Assembly: GCA_021323675.1 (NCBI GenBank)
Contig: JAJPKP010000060.1
Location: 1 to 64,000 of the forward strand
Reading direction: 5' to 3'
From: Pseudomonadota bacterium
GTDB taxonomy: Bacteria > Desulfobacterota > Binatia > Binatales > Binataceae
DNA length: 64,000 nt
Each line of letters opens with the position of its first letter. Within the stretch, counting starts at the first letter, position 1. Positions 8,844-17,290 of this stretch are shown in pieces. The notes beneath the pieces are model-generated. The model ran no database searches, was not told the DNA's origin, and worked only from the letters and a program-made list of their open reading frames with translations. The position numbers were made by a program, and so were the translations under genes.

Positions 8844-9947
8844 ATGGCCTACAAGATTCTAGTTCTGAAGGGTGACGGCATCGGCCCCGAGGTCGTCGGC
8901 GAGGCCCAGCAAATCCTGAAGACCGTCGCCCGGCAATCGGCGATCGATCTCGAGTTCAAAGAAGGAATTATCGGCGGCCACGCGATCGACGCCTTCGGTA
9001 CTCCCCTGCCCGATGATGTCCTGAAGAACGCGCAGGATGCCGACGCGATCCTGCTCGGAGCGGTAGGCGGCCCGAAATGGGACAATCCCGCCGCCGACAA
9101 ACGGCCTGAGCAGGCACTGCTCGGACTGCGCAAGGCATTGGGACTATTCGCCAATCTGCGCCCGGTTCGCGCGGTAAAGGAACTGATCGGCGCGTCTCCC
9201 CTCAAGCCCGATATCGTCAACGGCGTCGACCTGGTCGTGATTCGCGAGCTGACCGGAGGCATCTACTACGGCCAGCCAAGCGAGAAGCGCCAGGGAAAGG
9301 ACGGCCGCGAGGCGGTCGATACTTGCTTTTACACCGAGCAGGAAATCACTCGCGTGCTGCGCTTCGGATTTGAGCTCGCGCGCGAACGCCGCAAGAAGCT
9401 CACCTCCGTCGACAAGGCCAACGTGATGTCATCGTCGCGGCTATGGCGTGAAATCGCGACCGAGCTAAGCCGCGAGTACAAGGACGTCGCTTTCGAGAGC
9501 CAGCTCGTGGACTCGATGGCGATGCATCTGATTCGCCGTCCGCGCGATTTTGACGTAATTGTTACGGAAAACATGTTCGGCGACATCCTTACCGACGAAG
9601 CTTCCGTGCTTGCGGGCTCGATGGGCCTGCTGCCGTCGGCCTCGCTCGGCGAGGAGATCAACAGCGCCGGCTATCGCGTCGGCCTCTTCGAGCCGATTCA
9701 CGGCAGCGCGCCCGACATCGCGGGACGCGACGAAGCAAACCCGCTCGCGGCGATTCTCTCCGCCGCCATGCTGTTGGAGCATTCACTGGGGCTCCGCGCT
9801 GAAGCCGAGCTGATCACGCAGGCCGTCGATGCCGTCATCAAGGAAGGGCATCGCACGCGCGACCTCGGCGGCGCCGGCACCAAGTTTATCGGGTGCAAGG
9901 CGATGGGCCGGCTGGTGCGGGAAAAGATCGAAGCCTCGGAGACCTGA
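8844..9947 (+). CDS. leuB: 3-isopropylmalate dehydrogenase
   Basis: Oxidatively decarboxylates 3-isopropylmalate with NAD+ in leucine synthesis. It has 367 residues. It starts [19 protein letters not shown]. The metal/substrate region is [11 protein letters not shown] followed by [20 protein letters not shown], the decarboxylating dehydrogenase signature, and the adenine-site region [15 protein letters not shown]. It follows leuA after 204 bases containing no terminator or further ORF that I can support. leuC/leuD, often placed here, are missing from this gap. Its stop overlaps the next start (TGATG at 9945-9949). Confidence 0.97.
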   Translation: MAYKILVLKGDGIGPEVVGEAQQILKTVARQSAIDLEFKEGIIGGHAIDAFGTPLPDDVLKNAQDADAILLGAVGGPKWDNPAADKRPEQALLGLRKALGLFANLRPVRAVKELIGASPLKPDIVNGVDLVVIRELTGGIYYGQPSEKRQGKDGREAVDTCFYTEQEITRVLRFGFELARERRKKLTSVDKANVMSSSRLWREIATELSREYKDVAFESQLVDSMAMHLIRRPRDFDVIVTENMFGDILTDEASVLAGSMGLLPSASLGEEINSAGYRVGLFEPIHGSAPDIAGRDEANPLAAILSAAMLLEHSLGLRAEAELITQAVDAVIKEGHRTRDLGGAGTKFIGCKAMGRLVREKIEASET

Positions 9948-10921
9948 TGCCCAATACCGGCGAGCCGAAAGTGGCGGTTGTGGGTGCCACCGGCGCGGTG
10001 GGCAACGAAATTGTCGAACTGATTGCCGCGCGCGGTTTTTCCGACGCTCAGTTGCGCCTGTTCGCCCGCCAGAGCGGAACGGCGGGCGCGCTCGAAACCT
10101 CCGAGGACGACTACCTCGTCGAGGCGCTGCGCGACCCTGACGACCTTGCGGAGTTCGACGTCGCGTTTCTCGCAATTCCGGAGAGCGCGGCTACCGAGAT
10201 CGTGCGCGCCGATCCCGGACCCGTGCTCATCGATCTGAGCGGCGCAGCGCGCCGCCCCTCCAACACCGTGCCGATGCTCGCCCCGGGCGTGACTTCCCGC
10301 GCCCGTATCGCGCAACTGAAAAGCGCTCGCCTGTTCACGATCCCCCATCCCGTCGCGCACGTGCTGGCGCTTTGCATCGACGCGCTGCGCCCGTCGGCGG
10401 TTGCCGCGACCGCGATGCCGGGGGCGTCGGCGGGGGGACGAAGCTCGATCGCGAGGATGGTCGATCAGACGACCGATCTTCTTTCCGCCCGGCTCGATCT
10501 TGGCGATGAAGAAATCCAGCACGCCTTCAACGCCTTCTCGCGCGAGTCCGAGCGCGCCACCGCCGATCGAATCGCGGCTCAGACCGGCGCATTGATGCAA
10601 TCGGCGCCGCCGCCGCTCACCGTGCAGGTGATCGCGATTCCGGTTTTGCACGGAACCGGACTCACGATCTCGGCGCAGATAGAATCGAGCGGCGAGGAAT
10701 GGCTCGAGAGGCTGCGCGCCACTCCGGGGGTGATGATAATCGAAGAAGGCGAGCCGCTTTCGCTGCTCGATGCCGTCGGCCAGGAAGCAATCAAGGTCAG
10801 CGCCGAACTCGACGGCGCCGCGGTGAAACTCTGGTGCGCCTTCGACAACACGCGCCTGGCGGCGCTCACGTCGGTCTGGATAGCGGAGACGTTCGCGCTC
10901 GGCAGCCGCATCGCAAACTGA
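9947..10921 (+). CDS. Aspartate-semialdehyde dehydrogenase-like protein lacking the catalytic cysteine (USG-1-like)
   Basis: It has the Asd fold. The NADP-binding N terminus is KVAVVGATGAVGNEIVE, and the late motif IPVLHGTGLTISAQIE matches the PV..H region of Asd. Where active Asd has NPNC(S/T)T, this protein reads FTIPHPVAHVL, so the nucleophilic cysteine is gone. E. coli USG-1 is the same kind of cysteine-less Asd homologue and also lies directly upstream of truA. I start at ATG 9947 because it overlaps the leuB stop by one base and gives the family N terminus, 324 residues. Its function is unknown, and a true asd must lie elsewhere. Confidence 0.88.
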   Translation: MPNTGEPKVAVVGATGAVGNEIVELIAARGFSDAQLRLFARQSGTAGALETSEDDYLVEALRDPDDLAEFDVAFLAIPESAATEIVRADPGPVLIDLSGAARRPSNTVPMLAPGVTSRARIAQLKSARLFTIPHPVAHVLALCIDALRPSAVAATAMPGASAGGRSSIARMVDQTTDLLSARLDLGDEEIQHAFNAFSRESERATADRIAAQTGALMQSAPPPLTVQVIAIPVLHGTGLTISAQIESSGEEWLERLRATPGVMIIEEGEPLSLLDAVGQEAIKVSAELDGAAVKLWCAFDNTRLAALTSVWIAETFALGSRIAN

Positions 10922-11670
10922 TGCGCGTCAAGCTCACGCTCGAATACGAAGGCACGGCATACTTCGGCTGGCAATTGCAGGCCGGTCACGATTCGGTACA
11001 GGGTCGGATCGAATCCGCGCTTGCGCAGATTTTCGAAACCCCGGTGCGTGTGCACGGATCGGGGCGCACCGATGCGGGCGTGCATGCGCGCGGGCAAGTC
11101 GCGGCCGCGACGCTGCCGCGCGAATTCGATGTGGCCGATCTCAAGCGGGCGCTCAACGCCCTGCTCCCGCCCGATATCGCCGTGATCGCCGTCGAACGCG
11201 CGCCGGACAGTTTCGATCCGAGGCGCGACGCGCGGTCGCGCATCTACGAATATCGCGTCCTTAATCGCGAGTCGCGCTCCGCCTTCGAATACCGTTACGC
11301 GTGGCTGGTGCGCGACTCGCTCGATCTTGAAGCGATGCAAGCGGCCGCACGCGTATTTCTCGGCGAGCACGACTTCGCCGCTTTCCGTACGCTCGGGTCC
11401 CAAGAGCGCACGACGATGCGCCGCGTTGTCGAAAGCGAATGGCAGCGCGAGGGCGACCAGTTCGTTTACCGGGTCGAGGCCACCAGTTTCCTGCGCCACA
11501 TGGTGCGTACGATGGTGGCCGCGATGGTCGATGCGGGACGCGGCAGAATCAGTCCCGCCGACGTCGCGGCGATGCTCGATTCGCGCGACCGGGCCGCGGC
11601 GCCAGCAGCGGCCCCGGCATGCGGCCTCTATCTGGTCGAAGTGCGATATCCGGAGAGCACTTCGAAATAG
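10921..11670 (+). CDS. truA: tRNA pseudouridine(38-40) synthase
   Basis: Isomerises uridines 38-40 in the anticodon arm of many tRNAs. The start ATG 10921 overlaps the preceding TGA by one base and gives the standard N terminus (LEYEGTAYFGWQ). The protein has 249 residues. GRTDAGVHARGQVA (about residues 44-57) contains the catalytic aspartate. SFLRHMVRTMV near residues 190-200 is the second family signature. It is the last gene of the leuB/asd-like/truA string. Confidence 0.95.
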   Translation: MRVKLTLEYEGTAYFGWQLQAGHDSVQGRIESALAQIFETPVRVHGSGRTDAGVHARGQVAAATLPREFDVADLKRALNALLPPDIAVIAVERAPDSFDPRRDARSRIYEYRVLNRESRSAFEYRYAWLVRDSLDLEAMQAAARVFLGEHDFAAFRTLGSQERTTMRRVVESEWQREGDQFVYRVEATSFLRHMVRTMVAAMVDAGRGRISPADVAAMLDSRDRAAAPAAAPACGLYLVEVRYPESTSK

Positions 11671-11833
11671 GTGGTTTTACGGGGCAGAGACACGAGGGCT
11701 TCACAAAATCGCCCGCCAGAGTGTTGAAAACGTTCGGGCCTGTTCAAAAACCTGCACGATTCCTAAGAAATACGCACTGATTCGCGCGTCATCCACTTGA
11801 AAAAGCCCGATCACTTCGTCACGCTGTCATCGT

Positions 11834-11849
11834 GCCCGCCGAGGCGGGC
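11834..11849 (+). other. Small GC hairpin before the HU ribosome-binding site
   Basis: GCCCGC (11834-11839) and GCGGGC (11844-11849) form a 6-bp stem with a CGAG loop, ending 4 bases before the strong AAGGAGGAGG site of the HU gene. The 193-base gap from truA (11671-11863) holds no ORF that I can support. Confidence 0.35.
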
Positions 11850-11866
11850 CCACAAGGAGGAGGATG

Positions 11867-12154
11867 ATGACGCAGTCGCAGGTAGCAGCCCATCTCGCTG
11901 ACAAGGTCGGGATAACCAAGAAGCAGGCCAAGACCGCGCTTGAGGAACTCACCAACCTCGTCGTGCGCGAGCTGAAGAAAGAGGGGTCCCTGCGTCTCGC
12001 GGGACTCGGCATCTTTCGCAAGCGGCAGTCAAAGGCCCGTATGGGTCGCAACCCAGCCACGGGCGAACAGATCAAGATTCCGGCCCGCACCAGGCTGCGG
12101 TTTACGGCAGCAAAGGCGCTAAAGGACGCTGTTCTGGGTAGCAAGAAGAAATGA
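11867..12154 (+). CDS. HU/IHF family DNA-binding protein
   Basis: Histone-like nucleoid protein that bends or wraps DNA as a dimer. It has 95 residues from ATG 11867. A second ATG at 11864 is possible, but 11867 has better spacing (6 bases) from AAGGAGG. The helical N-terminal half (QVAAHLADKVGITKKQAKTALEEL) is followed by the beta-arm region GIFRKRQSKARMGRNPATGE, with the conserved R-NP-TGE turn, and a basic tail ending SKKK. HU is more likely than IHF from the arm sequence. It is monocistronic, with its own terminator. Confidence 0.93.
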   Translation: MTQSQVAAHLADKVGITKKQAKTALEELTNLVVRELKKEGSLRLAGLGIFRKRQSKARMGRNPATGEQIKIPARTRLRFTAAKALKDAVLGSKKK

Positions 12155-12222
12155 TTTCAAGCCGCGCCGGCTTCGGCCGGTGCAGGCAGCTGTCAGGCCC
12201 TTGCTAACGGGCCTGGCGCTCT

Positions 12223-12274
12223 GGAAACCGCGCGAAGAAGGGCCCGGGCCTTTGTCGCGCGGTTTCCGTTTTTT
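12223..12274 (+). terminator. Intrinsic terminator after the HU gene
   Basis: A perfect 13-bp stem, 12223-12235 with 12255-12267, is followed by GTTTTTT. A smaller hairpin (CAGGCCC 12194-12200 with GGGCCTG 12209-12215) lies just before it. It ends the HU transcript and lies downstream of the convergent rarA gene. Confidence 0.85.
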
Positions 12275-12339
12275 ACCGCATTTGAAGCAAGCCCCGCGGT
12301 TCGAACGTTCCGCCTCGCGACTGCGGCAAGGCTCGAAAA

Positions 12340-13716
12340 TCAGCCTCCCCCTTGCTTCGGCGGTTTCGCCGCTGGTGGCTGGTTTGTTCGAGCGCGGGCC
12401 TCGCGCGCTCGCGCGACCCACTCGCGGATTCTAACTTCGTAGCCTCGATCCGACGGATGGTAATAGACACGGCCTTGAAGTTTTTCCGGCAGGTAAGTCT
12501 GGTCGGTCAGCGCATCGGCATAGTCATGCGGATAGCGATAGTCCCTGGAATAGCCGAGCTGCTTCATCAGCCGCGTGGGAGCGTTGCGCAGATGAAGCGG
12601 AACCGGCAGCGCTTCCGCGGCTGCGTCCTCGCGCGCCCGCGTCATCGCCAGGTATGACGCATTCGACTTCGGCGCGGTGGCCAGATAAGTCACCCCCTGC
12701 GCGAGCGGGATGACACCTTCCGGCAGACCCACGAAATCGACCGCGTCCTTGACCGCGATGGCAATTTGCAGAGCTCGCGGGTCCGCGTTGCCGACATCTT
12801 CGGAGGCGAAGATCACCATCCGGCGCGCGATGAAGAGCGGATCCTCTCCCGCTTCGATCATCCGCATCATCCAGTACAGCGCCGCATCCGGATCGCTGCC
12901 GCGCATGCTTTTGATAAACGCGGAAATGACGTTGTAGTGTTCTTCGCCCGCGCGGTCGTACAAGAGCGCCTTGTGCTGGGCGGCTTCCCGCACCATCTCC
13001 GCGCTGATGATGTTGGCGCCGGCGTTCTGTGCCAGCTCCGCCGCGACCTCGAGAGTGTTCAGGCTGCGGCGCGCGTCGCCGCCTCCGAACCGGATCAGTT
13101 CATCCGTCGCGCCCGCCTCGAGCTCAAGCCCGGTCGCGCCGAGGCCGCGCTCTTTGTCAGCAAGCGCGCGAGAGACAATCGTGCGAATCGCATCTTCCGA
13201 GAGCGCGTTGAGGACAATAACGCGCGCGCGCGACAACAAGGGCGAGATGACCTCGAACGACGGGTTCTCGGTCGTCGCGCCGATCAGCGTGATCAGTCCG
13301 CTTTCGACGTGCGGCAAAAATGCGTCCTGTTGCGCCCGGTTCCATCGATGGATCTCGTCGATGAAAACCACGGTGCGCTTGCCCACCTCGAGATCGTTGC
13401 GCGCCTGCTCAACCATCGCGCGCAGATCGGCGATGCCCGAGGTAACCGCGGACATCTGCCGAAAAACCGCGCCCGATTGCCGCGCCAGAAGAATCGCAAG
13501 CGTGGTTTTGCCTGAACCCGGAGGCCCCCACAGCACCATCGAATGAAGCTTGCGCGCCGCGACCATCTGGCTCAAAAGTTTGCCCGGGCCGAGCAGATGC
13601 TCCTGGCCGACCACCTCTTCGAGCCGGTCGGGCCGCATCCGGTCCGCCAGAGGCTGATCCAGCGGCGTTCGAGACCGGAACAACTCCCCGGTTTCGGATG
13701 GTTTGCGGCGCGCCAT
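12340..13716 (-). CDS. rarA: Replication-associated recombination protein A (AAA+ ATPase)
   Basis: RarA/MgsA is a clamp-loader-like AAA+ ATPase that acts at stalled replication forks. It has 458 residues. The N-terminal region LADRMRPDRLEEVVGQEHLL precedes Walker A GPPGSGKTT (about residues 59-67) and Walker B VVFIDEIHR. Sensor 1 is IGATTENPSFEV, and AAGDARR-like FGGGDARRSLNTLE is sensor 2. The C-terminal tetramerisation domain includes DAALYWMMRM and ASEDVGNADPRAL. It reads toward the HU gene and is divergent from the pantothenate kinase. Confidence 0.95.
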   Translation of the reverse strand: MARRKPSETGELFRSRTPLDQPLADRMRPDRLEEVVGQEHLLGPGKLLSQMVAARKLHSMVLWGPPGSGKTTLAILLARQSGAVFRQMSAVTSGIADLRAMVEQARNDLEVGKRTVVFIDEIHRWNRAQQDAFLPHVESGLITLIGATTENPSFEVISPLLSRARVIVLNALSEDAIRTIVSRALADKERGLGATGLELEAGATDELIRFGGGDARRSLNTLEVAAELAQNAGANIISAEMVREAAQHKALLYDRAGEEHYNVISAFIKSMRGSDPDAALYWMMRMIEAGEDPLFIARRMVIFASEDVGNADPRALQIAIAVKDAVDFVGLPEGVIPLAQGVTYLATAPKSNASYLAMTRAREDAAAEALPVPLHLRNAPTRLMKQLGYSRDYRYPHDYADALTDQTYLPEKLQGRVYYHPSDRGYEVRIREWVARAREARARTNQPPAAKPPKQGGG

Positions 13717-13825
13717 GACAGGTTCTTAGCATATAGCCGCGGCAGTTTGGCTCGATAGCCTCCGTTGCGCATCGGATGGTCCTGATCTAGCCTCTGGTCG
13801 GGCTGGACAGGAGCCGGCACCTGAT

Positions 13826-14638
13826 ATGATCGTTGGAATCGACATCGGCGGTTCGACCACCGACGCCGTAATCCTGGAAAACGGCAGAATCCACGTCGTA
13901 ACAATCGAGGCTAATGATCCGATCGCCGCGGCAGCCGGCGCGCTTGGCAAGCTTGCGGCGGACTTCGGCCTTAAGCTCGATGACATCGAACGTGTGGCGG
14001 CGACCGGCGCCGGGGCGCGAGCGCTGGGCGGGACGCTGTTCGGCCGTCCGGTGCTAAAGGTCGATGAATTCACCGCGATCGGCATCGGCGGCACTTCGCT
14101 GGCGCGCAAGGACCAGGCCCTGGTTGTGTCGCTCGGCACGGGAACTGCCATCGTCTCTGTGCGCCCCGACAAGATAGTTCACGTCGGCGGCACCGGAATC
14201 GGCGGCGGCACGCTGCTGGGTCTTGCCAAGCATATGCTGGGAGTGGTGACGATCGAGCGGCTGGAAGAGATGGCCGGAAAGGGCGACCTGAGGCGAGTCG
14301 ATCTGACCGTTCGCGATATCGCGGGCGGGCCAATCGGGGACCTGCCGGCCAACACCACCGCCGCGAACTTCGGCAAGGTGGCGGCGGATGCGACCCCGGA
14401 GGACAAGGCGCTCGCCATCATGAACATGATCGTGGAATCGATCGGGGTTCTTGCAATCGCGAGCGCTCGCGCCAGCAACCAGGAAGACATCGTCCTGACC
14501 GGCAAGCTCTCGCGCCTGTTCAAGTTCATGCAGGACGCGAAGCATCGAGACTTTCCTTTCGGCCGCCGCTTCCTTATCCCGGAGCACGCCGACTACGCGA
14601 CCGCAATCGGAGCCGCTCGAACCGCGCAAAAGGAATAG
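13826..14638 (+). CDS. coaW: Type II pantothenate kinase
   Basis: Phosphorylates pantothenate in the first step of coenzyme A synthesis. It has 270 residues. It is an ASKHA-fold protein: phosphate-1 motif MIVGIDIGGSTTD, GTGTA and GGTGIGGGTLLGL loops. The segment KGDLRRVDLTVRDI...NTTAANFG aligns by eye with the Staphylococcus aureus CoaW region GDRNTIDLKVRHI...DLTAANFG. Type II kinases are uncommon outside Firmicutes and actinobacteria. They usually lack strong CoA feedback, which would be notable next to two CoA-transferases. The start is ATG 13826. Confidence 0.85.
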   Translation: MIVGIDIGGSTTDAVILENGRIHVVTIEANDPIAAAAGALGKLAADFGLKLDDIERVAATGAGARALGGTLFGRPVLKVDEFTAIGIGGTSLARKDQALVVSLGTGTAIVSVRPDKIVHVGGTGIGGGTLLGLAKHMLGVVTIERLEEMAGKGDLRRVDLTVRDIAGGPIGDLPANTTAANFGKVAADATPEDKALAIMNMIVESIGVLAIASARASNQEDIVLTGKLSRLFKFMQDAKHRDFPFGRRFLIPEHADYATAIGAARTAQKE

Positions 14639-14740
14639 GCTTCGAGCCGCGGTTTCCTCGGATTGCAATCTGCGCTAATCCGCATAATCTGCGGGTCTCG
14701 GATCATTGCCGTCTGACCCCGGTTGTTGGATATAGCTGTC

Positions 14741-16003
14741 ATGACCTCAGAGTTGCTCAAAGGTTTCAGGATGCTCGATCTCACGGACGAGAAGGGCGCG
14801 CTATGCGGCAAGATGTTCGCCGACATGGGCGCCGAAGTCATCAAGATCGAGCCGCCCGGCGGATGCGCTACGCGCACGATTCCCCCTTTTCTCGAAGACG
14901 TGCCCGGACCGGATCGGAGCTTTTACGCAATCGCGTATCACGCGGGCAAAAAATCCGTCACGGCGAATCTTGACAACGCCGAGGCGCGGGCGCTGGTGAC
15001 CGAACTCGCCGCAAAATCGGACTTCGTCGTCGAATCGTTCCCGCTGGGCTATCTCGATTCGATCGGTCTCGGCTACGACGATTTGTCGCGGCGCAATTCG
15101 CGCCTTATCTACACCTCGATCACTCCGTTCGGCGACAAGGGTCCGGGGCGCAACTACCAGTGGGCCGACATCATCTCCTGGGCCGCGGGCGGCATGATGT
15201 ACATGATGGGAGAAGAGGGAAAGCCGCCCATCCAGATGAGCCTGCCGCAGGCGGGGCTTCACGCGGGCGCCGAAGCCGCGGTCGCATCGCTGATTGCCCA
15301 CTACCCTCGCCAAACGGACGGGATGGGCCAGAAGATCGTCGTCGACATGCAGGCCTGCGTCGTATGGACGCTGATGAACGAGCAGGCGATGCCGATCCTG
15401 CATGGCGATCACATCCGCCGCACCGGCGTGTTCACCGGTTCCGCCGACGCGCGGCGCAAGATGGTTTACAAGTGCAAGGACGGCCACATATCCGCGCTGA
15501 TCGCCGGAGGCGCGGTCGGCGGCGCATCCACCAAGGCGCTGGTTGCCTGGATGAACGAGAAGGGGTTTGCGGCGGATTGGATGCTGGCGAAGGACTGGGC
15601 CACCTGGGTGCCCGGGATGTTCATGAAGATGACGGAGCGCGACCGCTTCGAAATCGATGACCTCGAAGATCGCATCCAGCGCTTCTTCCTCACCATGACC
15701 AAGCGCGAGATCTACGAGGGCACGCTCAAGCGGCGCATCCTGCTTGCCCCGGTCGCCGACGTGTCCGACATCGCCCACGACGTTCAGCTCGAGGCGCGCC
15801 AGTACTTTGTCGAGATCGACCATGACGACACCCTGGGGCGCAAGCTTACGATGCCCGGGGCGTTTGCCAAGCTCAGCGTGACGCCGCTCGGACCGCAATC
15901 TCGCGCGCCGAAAATCGGCGAGCACAATCGCGAAGTGTATGGCGGCCTGCTCGGCATCGGCGACGATCGGATCGCGAATCTCAAAGCCAACGGAGCCATA
16001 TAG
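14741..16003 (+). CDS. Class III CoA-transferase (CaiB/BaiF family), first of a pair
   Basis: Moves CoA between acyl groups. The substrate is unknown. The N terminus follows the family pattern (KGFRMLDLTDEKGALCGKM, then DMGAEVIKIEPP). The aspartate in GQKIVVDMQ is in the position of the catalytic Asp of family III. I chose ATG 14741 (420 residues) because a TTG six codons upstream gives a poor extension. The second member begins 8 bases after its stop. Such pairs often form heteromeric transferases, as in BbsEF for benzylsuccinate. Which acid is activated here cannot be read from sequence. Confidence 0.88.
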   Translation: MTSELLKGFRMLDLTDEKGALCGKMFADMGAEVIKIEPPGGCATRTIPPFLEDVPGPDRSFYAIAYHAGKKSVTANLDNAEARALVTELAAKSDFVVESFPLGYLDSIGLGYDDLSRRNSRLIYTSITPFGDKGPGRNYQWADIISWAAGGMMYMMGEEGKPPIQMSLPQAGLHAGAEAAVASLIAHYPRQTDGMGQKIVVDMQACVVWTLMNEQAMPILHGDHIRRTGVFTGSADARRKMVYKCKDGHISALIAGGAVGGASTKALVAWMNEKGFAADWMLAKDWATWVPGMFMKMTERDRFEIDDLEDRIQRFFLTMTKREIYEGTLKRRILLAPVADVSDIAHDVQLEARQYFVEIDHDDTLGRKLTMPGAFAKLSVTPLGPQSRAPKIGEHNREVYGGLLGIGDDRIANLKANGAI

Positions 16004-16011
16004 GAACGACG

Positions 16012-17229
16012 ATGGGCCGGTTTGCACTCGAAGGCGTAAAGATCCTGGACTTCTCGTGGGTCGGCGTCGCGCCGATCACGACCAAATATTTCGCCGATAA
16101 CGGCGCCGAGGTGATTCGCGTCGAATCCGCCTCGCGCCTCGACGTGCTGCGGCTTGCGCCGCCATGGAAAGACGCGCGCCCCGATCCGAACGGAAGCCAG
16201 TTCTTCGCCAGCTACAACACCTCAAAAAAAGGCATCACGCTCGATCTCAGCAAACCGCGCGCGCGGGAGCTGGTTCGCAAACTCGTCCCCTGGGCCGATA
16301 TCGTCGCCGAAAGCTTCACGCCCAAGGCGATGCGGAATTGGGAGCTCGATTACGAGCATCTGCGGCAAATCAACCCGCAGCTCATCATGCTGTCCACCTG
16401 CATGCAGGGCCAGACCGGGCCGAACGCGCTGTATCCCGGGTTCGGGCAGTTGATGGCGGCGCTGTCCGGCTTCTATTACATCTCCGGCTACGACAAGGAC
16501 TCGCCGTGTCCGCCTTACGGCGCGTACAGCGACTTCATCGCTCCGCGCTTTTCTGCTTCGGTGCTGCTGGCGGCGCTCGACTACAGGCGGCGTACCGGCA
16601 AGGGACAGTACATCGACATGTCCCAGTACGAAGCCTCGCTGCACAATCTGGCTCCCGGGCTGATTGATTATTTCGCGACTGGAAGAGTAATAGGCCCGCG
16701 AGGCAATGCTTCCGAACGCTACGCCCCGCACGGCGCCTATCGATGCGCGGACGAGGACGGCAACGAGCGGTGGATCGCGATCGCAGTGGCTGACGATGCG
16801 CAATGGAAGTCGATGCTCGGCGCGCTTGGCGCACGATGCGATGACGCGCGCTTCGCAACCAGGGCGGGCCGAATCGCCAACGCGGCCGCGCTGGACGACT
16901 TCGTCAACGGCCTCACCCGCCCGCTGGACGCGAGAGAGTTGACCCGTAAACTGCAGGAGGCGGGGGTGGCCGCATATCCGGTCCAAAACTGCATGGACCT
17001 GCATCAGGACGAGAACCTCGAAGCGTTCGACTTCTGGCACTGGCTTGAACACAAGGTGATGGGTCCGTCCCCCTACGAGGGCTTGCAGCATCGCATGAGC
17101 CGCACGCCCGGAGACCTCAGGTCCGCCGCACCCGTTCTGGGACAGCACAACGACGAGGTTTTTTCCGGGATGCTTGGGCTGAGCGCCGCCGAGATCGAGC
17201 AGCTCAAGAAAGAAAACGTTATAGTCTGA
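16012..17229 (+). CDS. Class III CoA-transferase (CaiB/BaiF family), second of a pair
   Basis: It has 405 residues. The N-terminal half is typical: GVKILDFSWVGVAPITTKYF, then NGAEVIRVES and SQFFASYNTSKKGITLDL. The likely catalytic aspartate is in GQYIDMSQYE. It is only about one third like its upstream neighbour by eye, so this is an old divergence and not a recent duplication. The 8-base gap and the shared family suggest the two subunits work together. Confidence 0.9.
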   Translation: MGRFALEGVKILDFSWVGVAPITTKYFADNGAEVIRVESASRLDVLRLAPPWKDARPDPNGSQFFASYNTSKKGITLDLSKPRARELVRKLVPWADIVAESFTPKAMRNWELDYEHLRQINPQLIMLSTCMQGQTGPNALYPGFGQLMAALSGFYYISGYDKDSPCPPYGAYSDFIAPRFSASVLLAALDYRRRTGKGQYIDMSQYEASLHNLAPGLIDYFATGRVIGPRGNASERYAPHGAYRCADEDGNERWIAIAVADDAQWKSMLGALGARCDDARFATRAGRIANAAALDDFVNGLTRPLDARELTRKLQEAGVAAYPVQNCMDLHQDENLEAFDFWHWLEHKVMGPSPYEGLQHRMSRTPGDLRSAAPVLGQHNDEVFSGMLGLSAAEIEQLKKENVIV

Positions 17230-17290
17230 GCATCGCGAACCTCCGTCCCCGAAGGCCCGGCGCGGGGACAAATCGCGTTCGAACCCGCAC

